Positions 44,941 through 52,886 of a DNA stretch of 64,000 nucleotides are shown in pieces; the first letter of the stretch is position 1; each line of letters begins with the position of its first letter. Below the pieces are notes generated by a model that was not told the DNA's origin, did no database searches, and saw only the letters and a list, made by a program, of their open reading frames with translations. A program made the translations under genes and the position numbers. This DNA is from Acutalibacter muris. GTDB taxonomy: Bacteria > Bacillota > Clostridia > Oscillospirales > Acutalibacteraceae. The stretch spans positions 1,984,001 to 2,048,000 of the forward strand of contig NZ_CP021422.1 of NCBI RefSeq assembly GCF_002201475.1, given 5' to 3'.

Positions 44941-45657
44941 TTATTTTGAAGCGTTTTCAATGCAGTTCAAAGCGTTCAGGCTCCTTGGGTAGCCGATATA
45001 GGGCAGGCACTGGCTGACCACCTGGATCAGGAAAAGCCGGTCATTGCCCACGGTCATGTTGGCCCGGGCATGAGCGGTAAGCTGGGGCTCGCACCCGCCC
45101 TGTGCCGCCAGGAAACAGAAGGTTATCATCTCCCGCTGGGGCAGACTCAGGCCCGTGCGGGTGTAGTAATCCCCAAAACAGTTGCTGGCAAGCCAGCTGT
45201 TGATGTGCCGCTTCTCCCTTGGCCCCTGCTCCCAGCTATTTCTCAGGCCTTCTCCGAAAGCCTCCACCTGTATCTGATTACCAGCCTCCCGGCGTTGCTC
45301 GGGCTGGACAGTGCCCTGGGGCTCCAGCGGCAGGGCGATGCCCCGGCGGCTCAGTTCCTCGTTGACCGCACTCAGAAAGGGCAGCATACGGCCCAGCCCC
45401 AGATAGGCGGCGGCCTGGTACACAGTTTCCTTCACCTCTATGGGAGTTACCCCGCCGTCCAGGGCCAGGGGCAGCATGAGCCGGAAGGCGTCCAGCCCCT
45501 GACAGCCCAGCAGGGTGGCTAAGATCGCCAGATAGCGTGTGGGCTCGTCCATAGGCTCCGTGGTGTCCAGCACCTCGCCGAAGGCGAAGCTTGTAAAAAT
45601 TCGAGCGAACTCCGGGTCGGTCTCGCTAAGACTCGGAAATATCTTCTTAGTGTCCAT
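44941..45657 (-). CDS. Carboxymuconolactone decarboxylase-family protein, cargo copy 1
   Basis: A 238-residue protein with two CMD-like helical repeats (~30-105 and ~150-225). Conserved-looking spots are ILATLLGCQGLDAFRLML, VKETVYQAAAYLG and REMITFCFLAAQGGCEPQL with a Cys and His (TAHARAN). The CxxC of AhpD peroxidases is not seen. A decarboxylase, lactonase or hydroperoxidase role is open. Good AAAGGAG start. Copy 2 is the most diverged of the cargo proteins. Confidence 0.82.
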   Translation of the reverse strand: MDTKKIFPSLSETDPEFARIFTSFAFGEVLDTTEPMDEPTRYLAILATLLGCQGLDAFRLMLPLALDGGVTPIEVKETVYQAAAYLGLGRMLPFLSAVNEELSRRGIALPLEPQGTVQPEQRREAGNQIQVEAFGEGLRNSWEQGPREKRHINSWLASNCFGDYYTRTGLSLPQREMITFCFLAAQGGCEPQLTAHARANMTVGNDRLFLIQVVSQCLPYIGYPRSLNALNCIENASK

Positions 45658-45678
45658 TCTCTCTTGCTCCTTTCCTGT

Positions 45679-46077
45679 TCAGGGCAGTTTGCTGTATTCC
45701 TCGTCGCTGACCGGCTCGCACCACTGGGTGGAGTAGTCCTCCCCGGGCACCTCGACCGCCACATGGACAAATTCGCTGTCTTTTGCCGCGCCGTGCCAGT
45801 GCTTGACCTCTGATGGAATGTTTACTACGTCCCCGGGATGGAGCTCCCGGGGCTCCTGGCCCCACTCCTGATACCAGCCCCGGCCTTGGGTACAGAGCAA
45901 GATCTGCCCGCCGCCGGATTTGGCGTGGTGGATGTGCCAGAAGTTCCGGCATCCCGGCTCGAAGGTGACATTGAAGATCTGCACGCCCGCCTCGCTCAAG
46001 GCAGACAGATAGGACTGCCCGGTGAAATAGGCTCCGGCGGGGTTCGGCCCGCCTTTGGGGAACAGTGTGCCGCTCAT
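45679..46077 (-). CDS. Cupin-domain protein, cargo copy 1
   Basis: A 132-residue single-domain cupin. The metal ligands are in FWHIHHAKSGGGQILLC and VKHWHGAAKDSEFVHVAVEV. Small cupins next to CMD-family genes often act on the same small-molecule pathway as isomerases or oxygen-independent lyases. It lies between the dehydrogenase and the CMD-family gene, with short gaps. Confidence 0.85.
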   Translation of the reverse strand: MSGTLFPKGGPNPAGAYFTGQSYLSALSEAGVQIFNVTFEPGCRNFWHIHHAKSGGGQILLCTQGRGWYQEWGQEPRELHPGDVVNIPSEVKHWHGAAKDSEFVHVAVEVPGEDYSTQWCEPVSDEEYSKLP

Positions 46078-46095
46078 GGTTCTTCCTCCTTTTGG

Positions 46096-47253
46096 TTACA
46101 TGACTTCCATCAACATCTGGAAAATCTCCTCCCTGGGCAGTACCCGGGGCATACTCGGGTTCACTCCGCAATTCTCAGAAACCTTCCGCAAAATATCCTC
46201 GTCCACCTTCAACCCCAGCTCCGTAAAGCTGCTGTCCAGCCCCAGCTCCTTCACGAACGCAGCCACAGCCTCAACGGCCTCGTCCGCCAGCTCCTGAGTG
46301 GTCTTCCCGGCGGGGTCTAAGTCGAACACCCTCTGCCCAAACCGGGCGAATTTTTCGGGCATATCCTTCACAATGTGCCGGTAGTAACTGGGGTGTATGA
46401 CTGCAAGGGCCATGCCGTGGTTACCGCCAGTGTAGGCGCAAAGCTGGGCCTCGATGGGGTGGCACTGGAAGCCGCCCTCCTTGCCGCAGTTGAAGAGGAA
46501 CGTCTGGGGCAGGGAGGAATCCCACATGAGGTTGCCGAGAATCTCGATATTCTTGGGGTCCCTCCGCCAGGCCCGGGCATTCTCAATAATATCGTGCATG
46601 ACGGCCTCGTTCATGGCGTCGGACACGCACTCGCCGGGGCCGAAGTAGGTCTCCATGCAGTGGCTGAGATTGTCGAAAATGCCGGAGGCCAGCTGCTTTT
46701 GCGGTACTGTCAGCAGATAGGTGGGGTCACAGATAGCGAAGCCGGCGGGGGTGCCCGGCATGGTGGCTTTCGTGTTCAGCGCCTTATTGCTGATACCGCC
46801 CAGCCCGTTCATTTCCGAGCCGGTGCCCGAGAGGGTGACGACAGCGCCCCAGGGTGTGCCGCTCATGGGGTAGTAATGGTCCTCGAAAATCAGCTTCCAG
46901 TAGTCGCCGGGGGCCTTCGCCGCCGCCGAAATGACCTTCACACAGTCCATCACCGAGCCGCCGCCTACGGCCAGGATGAAGTCAACGTTCTGGTTTTTGA
47001 CGGTCTCGGCACCCTTTACCACCATGTCATAAGTGGGGTTGGAGGTGATGCCGCCGAAGTCAACGACAGTCTTGCCTGCCTGCTCCAAAATACCGGTGAG
47101 CTGGTCGTAGAGCCCGCTGCGCTTCACGGACCCGCCGCCGTAAGCCAGCATGACAGTCTTGCCGTAAGCCCGCAGCTCCATACCCAAATGCCGCTCTACG
47201 CCGCCCTCGCCGAACAGTACCTTTACCGGTGCGTGATAGAAAAAGTTTTTCAT
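46096..47253 (-). CDS. Iron-containing alcohol dehydrogenase, cargo copy 1
   Basis: A 385-residue group III dehydrogenase. The nucleotide site is LAVGGGSVMDCVKVIS; the metal ligands lie in GIFDNLSHCMETYF and NHGMALAVIHPSYYRHI; GTGSEMNG is typical of the butanol/lactaldehyde group. It is the first structural gene after the LysR gene, with AGGAGG ahead of its ATG. It would interconvert an aldehyde and an alcohol with NAD(P)H. Confidence 0.92.
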   Translation of the reverse strand: MKNFFYHAPVKVLFGEGGVERHLGMELRAYGKTVMLAYGGGSVKRSGLYDQLTGILEQAGKTVVDFGGITSNPTYDMVVKGAETVKNQNVDFILAVGGGSVMDCVKVISAAAKAPGDYWKLIFEDHYYPMSGTPWGAVVTLSGTGSEMNGLGGISNKALNTKATMPGTPAGFAICDPTYLLTVPQKQLASGIFDNLSHCMETYFGPGECVSDAMNEAVMHDIIENARAWRRDPKNIEILGNLMWDSSLPQTFLFNCGKEGGFQCHPIEAQLCAYTGGNHGMALAVIHPSYYRHIVKDMPEKFARFGQRVFDLDPAGKTTQELADEAVEAVAAFVKELGLDSSFTELGLKVDEDILRKVSENCGVNPSMPRVLPREEIFQMLMEVM

Positions 47254-47284
47254 GAAAATGACCTCCTGTTTTTGTGTTGGTTAC

Positions 47285-47324
47285 ATTATAACAGAAGGCC
47301 ATTGAAATGTAAAATGCCCATTTT
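47285..47324 (-). promoter_or_regulatory. Cargo operon promoter with palindrome over the -35 box (copy 1)
   Basis: TTTACA (47308-47313) and TATAAT (47285-47290) are 17 bp apart on the minus strand. AAAATG-CC-CATTTT (47311-47324) is a perfect palindrome overlapping the -35 box, a plausible LysR-type site. Confidence 0.65.
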
Positions 47325-47334
47325 GAATAAAGCA

Positions 47335-48204
47335 TTATTCGGAAATTGCATGAACCACATGCTCAAGGAACGCCTCCAGCGCCGGAGTCTGCACGGGCTT
47401 TTTCTTCCATATCAGAGACGCCGAGGCGGTCTTACCCTTGGCGAATGGAAGGAAGATCAGGCCCTCCTGGCGTTCCCCGACCGTACCCAGGCAGACGATC
47501 AGCGCGCCGGCGGTTTGGGCCAGGGGAAAGGCATTGTAGATGAGGTTGTAGGTGGCCCCTACCCGTTCTTCAGCCCCTTGCCCCAGCCAGCGCAAAAGCT
47601 CCTGCTTGAATACGGTGTTCTCCGGCAATATCAGCCGCTCCTGCCGGAGCTGCCTGCCCGATACCTCCGGCTCCCCGGCCAATGGATGGCTCTCTGGCAC
47701 CAGCACACCCCAGGTCTCTGTCAGGCCCAGCTCAAGTATCTCAAAGGTGGCCGGATTCACATTCCGCATGACAAATCCCGCGTCCAGCAGCCCCTTCTCG
47801 ATATCCTCGCATATGCGGTCGGCGTTTTCGGATATCAGGTGGAAGTGTACGCTGGGGTGCAGCACTTGAAAGGCGGCGATCTGCTCTGCCAAAAATCGCA
47901 CCGAGCCGGTCTCGCCCATGCCCAGGTACAGCTCGCCGGAGAGCTCCGCGGCGCCGGTGTCTTCTCGCACGGCCTTCTGGTAGAGGGCGAGAATTTCTCG
48001 GGCGGTCTCACGAAAGAGGAGGCCGTCCTTTGTGAGGCTGACGTTCTTTTTTGTGCGGATAAAAAGTGTCTTGCCAAGCTCACGCTCCAGGTCCATCAGC
48101 TGCCGGGAAACGGTGGGCTGGGAGACGTGGAGGAGCTCGGCGGCGTGGGTGATGCTGCCTTCTTCGGCGGTCATCAGGAAGTATTCGAGAACGCGTAAAT
48201 CCAC
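47335..48204 (-). CDS. LysR-family transcriptional regulator, cargo copy 1
   Basis: A 289-residue regulator with an N-terminal winged HTH (EEGSITHAAELLHVSQPTVSRQLMDLE) and a periplasmic-binding-like effector domain (~90-285). GTG start with AGGAG 7 bases upstream. It reads in the same direction as, and 81 bp before, the dehydrogenase operon it probably controls; LysR genes more often diverge from their targets. Copy 2 is identical. Confidence 0.93.
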   Translation of the reverse strand: MDLRVLEYFLMTAEEGSITHAAELLHVSQPTVSRQLMDLERELGKTLFIRTKKNVSLTKDGLLFRETAREILALYQKAVREDTGAAELSGELYLGMGETGSVRFLAEQIAAFQVLHPSVHFHLISENADRICEDIEKGLLDAGFVMRNVNPATFEILELGLTETWGVLVPESHPLAGEPEVSGRQLRQERLILPENTVFKQELLRWLGQGAEERVGATYNLIYNAFPLAQTAGALIVCLGTVGERQEGLIFLPFAKGKTASASLIWKKKPVQTPALEAFLEHVVHAISE

Positions 48205-48555
48205 TATGTTTCTCCTCTCATTTTCACTTTGACTTATAGTATATCAGGTAGGGGCGTTGGACTGCAAGAGTTTTTGAGAGCGATTCATGCAATTGATTGT
48301 TTTCTTTGTTTAGCGGCGCAAATTTTGAGCTGACGAACTCTTGACAGTTAGCTTGTGTGCATGGTATTATCTATGTAGTTTTCTGAGAGTTTTTTCAGAC
48401 AAGCAGATGAAAAAAGCCCTTTTTGAGGGCTGAGAAAATCCAACATCATCAATAAATCATCAAAATCTTTTGTGGCGTACTTTTCGGGAACACAAACGGC
48501 TCAACGGCGCGGAAAACTGGCTGTTGTATGTCCTCTCATGTCTTTTCCACATCCA
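48205..48555. other. Right end of element 1: promoters, repeat, insulating hairpin
   Basis: No gene. It holds the LysR promoter (TTGCAG 48262-48267, 18 bp, TATACT 48238-48243, minus strand), the 29-bp repeat (48302-48330), an outward plus-strand promoter (TTGACA 48341-48346, 18 bp, TATTAT 48365-48370), a hairpin AGCCCT/AGGGCT (48415-48431) that is a T-tailed terminator on the minus strand, and the arm repeat (48444-48465). Element 2 has the same end at 60623-60973. Confidence 0.65.
48302..48330 (+). repeat. 29-bp module-boundary repeat (5 copies)
   Basis: A 29-bp word ending GCGCAAATTTTGAG (with small changes) occurs at 42284-42312, 48302-48330, 50116-50144, 53127-53155 and 60720-60748, always plus-oriented. 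Copies sit between integrase and mobilisation block, between mobilisation block and cargo, and between cargo and right end. Confidence 0.7.
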
Positions 48556-48600
48556 CTCCAAAACCGCGTGCCGAGGGTTCGAATCCTTCTGCCCCTGCCA
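48556..48600 (+). other. Attachment site 2
   Basis: A 45-bp exact copy of the tRNA-Trp 3' part, without the 5' half of the tRNA or its promoter. It is the junction between elements 1 and 2. Confidence 0.9.
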
Positions 48601-48824
48601 AAGACGTTGCCTCCGGCAAGTCTGACAAAGCCCGGAATTCCTTGGAATTCCGGGCTTTTCTCGTGTTTTGGGGCGGTGGGGTGCGGTCTGTCGAGCCGCT
48701 CTCTATGGCGTGTATTTTGCGCTTTTTTCGCATCTGGTCGCATCCGTTTCTAACTTTTCCGTTTGGCACAGCATCAATAAATCATCAAAAATTCGGGGCT
48801 GCGATCTTGCTTTGCTGGCCTCGG

Positions 48825-50042
48825 TCAAAAATTGAACCCGTCTGTTATCCCTTGCAGACGGGTCGTATCTTTCTTGACGTAGTACATCTCGGTGATTTGC
48901 GATGTGCTGTGGCCCAGAAGGTCGGCTACCTGCCGGGGCGAGAGTGCTTTGATGGTGCCGTCGGGCTGTTTCACGCCGTTTATCAGTTGGGTCGCAAAAT
49001 GATGTCTTAAACTGTGCAATCCTTTCTGATCTATGCCCGCTGCTTTCAAAATCCGGTAGTACCTCTTGCGGAAGTTCACCGGCCTGGTGTAGCCGCCCTT
49101 CTCGTCGCTCACGAGGGGCGCTGTGGGGCCGAAGTTGCGTTCCTGGCGTAACTCCCTTACCGCCTGCACTGCGGCCTGATTCAGCGGCACACGGCGCTTG
49201 CTGGTGGCCGTTTTGGTCTTGCCGACTTTGACTTCTCTGCCGGGGACGTAGTCTGTCCCCTCTCGCCTGCACACTTCCTTTACTCCCTGGCGCACCTCAA
49301 GATATTTATACTCCAGGTCAATGTCGCTATTGAGCAGGCCCAGCAGCTCCCCTGTGCGTAGACCTGTGTTCAGCATGAGAATGTATGCCGCTGGCTGCTG
49401 ATACTTGGGCTTACCGTTACTGAATTTACTGAACGCCTCGACTTTGAATTTTTCTATTTCCTCTGGCGTAAACACGGTAACCGTTTCCTGCGTAGGCAGG
49501 TCTTCCTTGTTCTGAGCCGCCATAAAGTTTGACTTCTTTATCATGGGTACGCTATTCATGGGGTTCTTTGCCAGGATTTCCTGCTGGGTCAGGTAGCGGA
49601 AATACTCGTTGAGGACAATGTACACTTTCTTCACCGTGGTATAAGCGTAACCCTCCCCCATCCAATGGTTGAGCACTCCCTTGAGGTCAGTGGCGGTTAT
49701 ATCACCTACCACCTTGTCACCCAGGAGAGGAAAGATTTGATGCTCCACCGTACATTCACAACGGTCGTAGGTGGTGCGTTCCACCGATGGAAACTTGAAC
49801 ACTTGGAGCCAGTGGGTCATGCTCTCCTTGAGCGTTTTGCGGGATTCATCGGACTCCTGCAAGACATCGTTGAAAGCTGCAACATAGTCTGTCATTTTCT
49901 TGGTGACTTCAGCCTTTGTCGTGCCTGAGAATGATTTACGCTTACGCTCTCCTTTTTCGTCCATATACCAGACTGTGCCGCCCCAGCGGTCGTCGGTTCT
50001 CTTAAAGGCTTTTCCGTTAGTCAACAACTTCTTCTGAGCCAT
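48825..50042 (-). CDS. int: Tyrosine recombinase, integrase of element 2
   Basis: A 405-residue close relative of integrase 1 with the same catalytic residues. The box II region differs (LHSLRHHFATQLINGVKQ instead of LHSLRHTFGSSLVNGIRQ), as in integrase 3, so the three are not simple recent copies. AGGGGG 8 bases before the ATG. It reads towards attachment site 2. Confidence 0.95.
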   Translation of the reverse strand: MAQKKLLTNGKAFKRTDDRWGGTVWYMDEKGERKRKSFSGTTKAEVTKKMTDYVAAFNDVLQESDESRKTLKESMTHWLQVFKFPSVERTTYDRCECTVEHQIFPLLGDKVVGDITATDLKGVLNHWMGEGYAYTTVKKVYIVLNEYFRYLTQQEILAKNPMNSVPMIKKSNFMAAQNKEDLPTQETVTVFTPEEIEKFKVEAFSKFSNGKPKYQQPAAYILMLNTGLRTGELLGLLNSDIDLEYKYLEVRQGVKEVCRREGTDYVPGREVKVGKTKTATSKRRVPLNQAAVQAVRELRQERNFGPTAPLVSDEKGGYTRPVNFRKRYYRILKAAGIDQKGLHSLRHHFATQLINGVKQPDGTIKALSPRQVADLLGHSTSQITEMYYVKKDTTRLQGITDGFNF

Positions 50043-50149
50043 TTGTCAGCCCCCTTTCTTAACACAACACAATACCATAATGTCCCGGCAATGTCCAGAA
50101 AATTTTTCTTCCGTATTCTTTGTTCTGCGTCGCAAATTTTGAACGCCCA

Positions 50150-51157
50150 CTACATTGAAAAACTATAATCGTAATCATAGTCCTCGCCACCGAAGCGCTG
50201 ACCATGAGCTAACTTCTTGAGTGCCTCCCGGCTGCGCTGTTTGCTCTCCGACCAGGTCGGAATGGGCGGTAGCTCTGGTGTGTCCAATGCCTGTTCCAAG
50301 TACCGCCCAAACTCCACGGCATTGTACGCGACTTCACCAAGCCATCCTTCCTCTGGTTCCTCGCTGCCGGGGTAAAACTCAAACACCTGCCGGAACATGA
50401 ACAACATCTCCAAGTTCTCTTTGAGGAACGTTTCATCATGCAAACTGCTGTCACGGCACCGCCGACCCTCTGGCGTAATGAAAGTGATGTGCTTTCTGGT
50501 GTCTGACCATACCACTTGATACCCTTCTTGCTCCACATTGTAGATGAAAGACTCCCGATCGTCGGCGTACTCCAGCGCTTCATTGATCACATGAATCAGA
50601 TCCAATTTCCAACTCTCTCCGCGTAAGCCAGCCTGATACTCGCCGGGCTTCATGCGCTTTTTCTTCTCGTGCCGCTTTGCTTTTTCCAAAACTGAAAGCC
50701 CATGTTTCAAACAAATCTCGTCATTCACATTACGATGAGCCTGCAAGTCAGTAGCATTTTGATGTAGTTTCTTGCCATCTACACAGTTTACAGAGTTGAC
50801 TACAAGGTGATTATGCAGGTGACCAGTGTCCAAATGCGTTGCCACCACCACTTCAAAATCCGGGAACTCCCTCGCCGCAAATTCCAAACCGATAGCGTTC
50901 ACTTCCTGCGGAGTGAGGTCATCTTCCTCCGGGAACGACTGCACGAAATGATAAAACTGTCTGCCGTCAGTCTTGCGAAATCGTTTCTTCGTGGTCATCA
51001 TCTCAGTGAAAGCGCACTGTGGAACGCAGTTATGCCCTGTCACAAATTTCAAATTTCCCCACTTGGTTTTGTAATCCTGCGCCACATATTTCAGAACACC
51101 TTGCATCGCGCCAGCCGTTTGTTTCCTATTCCTAATCGCAATAAATGTTGCCATCAC
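50150..51157 (-). CDS. Relaxase (MOBP-type mobilisation nuclease)
   Basis: A 335-residue relaxase. The three-His metal motif is ATHLDTGHLHNHLVVNSVN (~110-128), preceded by YHFVQSFPEEDDLT. The N-terminal catalytic Tyr is probably in GVLKYVAQDYKTKW. The C-terminus is short and acidic (GGEDYDYDYSFSM), without a primase or helicase. It nicks the oriT just upstream of mobC. mobC ends 18 bp before its start. Confidence 0.9.
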   Translation of the reverse strand: MMATFIAIRNRKQTAGAMQGVLKYVAQDYKTKWGNLKFVTGHNCVPQCAFTEMMTTKKRFRKTDGRQFYHFVQSFPEEDDLTPQEVNAIGLEFAAREFPDFEVVVATHLDTGHLHNHLVVNSVNCVDGKKLHQNATDLQAHRNVNDEICLKHGLSVLEKAKRHEKKKRMKPGEYQAGLRGESWKLDLIHVINEALEYADDRESFIYNVEQEGYQVVWSDTRKHITFITPEGRRCRDSSLHDETFLKENLEMLFMFRQVFEFYPGSEEPEEGWLGEVAYNAVEFGRYLEQALDTPELPPIPTWSESKQRSREALKKLAHGQRFGGEDYDYDYSFSM

Positions 51158-51175
51158 GATAGTTGACGCTCAGCG

Positions 51176-51490
51176 TCAACTATTCACCTCCCCGGCAATT
51201 TTCTCCAGTTGAGAACACAGTTTACTGTAGGCAACAATCAAATCCTCGCTTTGAACCACGCTGAGCCTCCCCATATTCGCCAGCGTAGCAAGCTGATTTA
51301 TATTGCGTCCCTGGGCTTTTATTTCTGAAAGAATTTCACCCAATCCATCCACCTGGACGATTTCTTTCCCCAGCGCATACTGGATAATGTAGTCCGTCAT
51401 AGTCATCTTGGCCTTCCTTGCCCGCTTTTGGATGGCGGCTTTTTCACTCGGCGTGAGCCTTGCGGTAATGATAGTTGTCTTCTTTTTCAG
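51176..51490 (-). CDS. mobC: MobC-like relaxosome accessory protein (unusual start)
   Basis: The MobC C-terminal motif LSEIKAQGRNINQLATLAN is clear. Homology extends upstream of the first ATG (51406) through TARLTPSEKAAIQKRARKAKM, the ribbon-helix-helix part, to about KKKTTII. No ATG, GTG or TTG lies in frame before that; the best candidates are CTG at 51490, 12 bases after AGGAG, or ATA at 51523. The product would be about 104 residues. It binds oriT and recruits the relaxase. Confidence 0.72.
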   Translation of the reverse strand: MKKKTTIITARLTPSEKAAIQKRARKAKMTMTDYIIQYALGKEIVQVDGLGEILSEIKAQGRNINQLATLANMGRLSVVQSEDLIVAYSKLCSQLEKIAGEVNS

Positions 51491-51566
51491 TGCAAATCCA
51501 CTCTCCTTTCTGCTCTCTGTTATGGCCCTTGCCCTTAAAACTCCCCCTTTAGGGGGCCGGGGGGGA

Positions 51567-51636
51567 GAGCCGGGATTTCCCGGCTCCTGCGTCCGGCGTA
51601 TAGCCGGACGCTATGCTTGCCCTGCCTAAAGGCAGG
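51567..51636. other. Candidate oriT of element 2
   Basis: Hairpins GAGCCGGG/CCCGGCTC (51567-51586) and GCGTCCGGC/GCCGGACGC (51589-51611) precede GCTTGCCCT (51615-51623) and a small GCCT/AGGC hairpin, all just upstream of mobC. The same GCTTGCCCT and layout recur in element 1. The core resembles nick regions of MobA/MobC plasmids such as pC221 (recalled, not checked). Confidence 0.6.
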
Positions 51637-51639
51637 TTT

Positions 51640-51821
51640 TCTGCGCCCTTCGCCCTTTCATCCCCGGAAATAAGGCTGGAAAATTGTGGGTTCTGCTCTC
51701 TTTCAAAAAGCCCTCACAAATCGCCACAAATGCCCTCACACGGCGTTCTATGCTGGCTGTCGCTGCTTCCTTAGCCCCTGCCACGATTGCCCGACACGGC
51801 CCTCACAGGGATTACAAACGC
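51640..51821. repeat. Iteron-like repeats of the elements
   Basis: A 35-bp unit with CACAAATCGCCACAAAT followed by CCCTCACACGGCG occurs at 51715-51749, again at 53384-53418 (diverged) and in element 1 at 42631-42665. Internally it repeats CACAAAT. It may bind a replication or transfer protein; a decayed coding origin is also possible. No gene is seen in 51640-51821. Confidence 0.45.
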
Positions 51822-52184
51822 TTACCCCGATAGCTGGCACTCATTGTGGTACTCAATTGCTCCTTGAATCGGCAGAATCGTAAAAACAAGATTACCATTT
51901 CGAACCTGCCTGCCATCAGATTCGTACTTTGTAGGCTCCGTAATAATCAGCGCCTTGTACTCAAGCTCCCGCACATACTTCTGCACCGTGTTGCGGCTCA
52001 TGCCCACCGCCCGGCCTATCGTTTTGTAGCTGGGCCAGCACTGATGTGACTTCCTATCCTCACAGTACATGAGGTACGCATAGACAGCCAGTTCCCCCGT
52101 AGACAACCCTAAACTAAAGATAGCGTTAGGCAGAGGAAAGAAATTCTTTGCTCCGCTGCATTGTGCTCTCAGAAAATTATTCAT
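51822..52184 (-). CDS. Winged-helix replication/regulatory protein
   Basis: A 120-residue protein from the ATG with AGGAGG 8 bases upstream. It contains SLGLSTGELAVYAYLMYCEDRK and a clear helix-turn-helix (SYKTIGRAVGMSRNTVQKYVRELE), as in HTH_36-type proteins that initiate or regulate replication of small elements. It overlaps the excisionase-like gene by 8 bases. Confidence 0.75.
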   Translation of the reverse strand: MNNFLRAQCSGAKNFFPLPNAIFSLGLSTGELAVYAYLMYCEDRKSHQCWPSYKTIGRAVGMSRNTVQKYVRELEYKALIITEPTKYESDGRQVRNGNLVFTILPIQGAIEYHNECQLSG

Positions 52185-52398
52185 GGCATCTACCTCCTGC
52201 CTGTTCCTCAACCCAAGCGAGGAATTTTTCCTTGGGAACCACCAACCGTGACCCGATTTTCACCACTGGAAAGCCCTCTCGGTGCAGTAGTTCATAGGTA
52301 CCCGCCAGCGAAATACCCAGCACCTGCGCCACTGTCTTTGCGTTCAAAAACAGCGGCAGTTCATCATAGCTTTTGAATTTTGATTGTTTCAATCGCAT
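52177..52398 (-). CDS. xis: Excisionase-like helix-turn-helix protein
   Basis: A 73-residue MerR/AlpA-type protein: FLNAKTVAQVLGISLAGTYELLHREGFPVVKIGSRLVVPKEKFLAWVEEQ. This pattern is typical of excisionases of Gram-positive integrative elements. It is the likely directionality factor for the element 2 integrase, and no copy is found in element 1. Confidence 0.85.
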   Translation of the reverse strand: MRLKQSKFKSYDELPLFLNAKTVAQVLGISLAGTYELLHREGFPVVKIGSRLVVPKEKFLAWVEEQAGGRCHE

Positions 52399-52508
52399 TC
52401 TCCTTCCATAGATTTCTATTTGATCCTACATAATAAAGGACACTCGCAGACAGTTTGTAAACCAAAATTTAGAAAAAATTCTCGAAACAAAAAAGAATAA
52501 GGAGCCCG

Positions 52509-52886
52509 TCACCAGACGGAACTCCTCAGTTCTTTGTGAACTTTCTTCAGTTGCTTTGAGACTGCCATTTTGGATACGCCTCGGATCGCTCCGATTTTCT
52601 CCAAGGACAGCCCCTCGCCATAGCGTAGCTGGATCAATTCCTGCTTGGTCTTGTCCAGACACGCCACGGCTTTCCGCAAATTTTCAAGCCGGAGGTTCCT
52701 GATCGCAAGATCGTCCAACGAGTACAAGCAATAGCTTTTCGGGGACAGCACCATTTCGAGATCACCTTTACTAAGATGCCTTTGGTCCCGCTTGGCCTCC
52801 GCCTGCTCACGCTTTCTGTCCTGCTCCAGGAATTCTGCGACCTCCTTTGGCACTGAGATCGGCTCACCCTCGTACATTATGACCAT
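52509..52886 (-). CDS. Sigma-70 region 4-like regulator
   Basis: A 125-residue protein with a charged N-terminal part and a C-terminal region-4-like HTH (LIQLRYGEGLSLEKIGAIRGVSKMAVSKQLKKVHKEL). Similar small sigma-like proteins control excision or transfer genes in Tn916-like elements. Upstream (52887-53126) lies its promoter region with a GCGCTGT-type hairpin near 52920. Confidence 0.8.
   Translation of the reverse strand: MVIMYEGEPISVPKEVAEFLEQDRKREQAEAKRDQRHLSKGDLEMVLSPKSYCLYSLDDLAIRNLRLENLRKAVACLDKTKQELIQLRYGEGLSLEKIGAIRGVSKMAVSKQLKKVHKELRSSVW

Larger units (their letters stand above)
40708..48600. mobile_element. Integrative element 1 at tRNA-Trp (mobilisation genes lost)
   Basis: Bounded by attachment sites 1 and 2. 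Contents from left: terminator, arm-type repeat, integrase, 29-bp repeat, oriT-like hairpins, iteron-like repeat, six-gene cargo, 29-bp repeat, right end. Relaxase, mobC, excisionase and the sigma-like gene of element 2 are missing, so it could only move with help. Confidence 0.8.

Noticed and set aside
46375..48198. 607-codon plus-strand open frame across the dehydrogenase and LysR genes (repeated at 58793-60616)
   Set aside because: It is antisense to two clearly recognisable genes, crosses their intergenic promoter, has no ribosome binding site and no recognisable domain. It exists because of the GC-rich codon bias of the real genes.
48556..48600. tRNA-like sequence at attachment sites 2 and 3
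   Set aside because: Only the 3' 45 bp of tRNA-Trp is present; acceptor 5' strand, D-arm and promoter are absent, so these are not tRNA genes.
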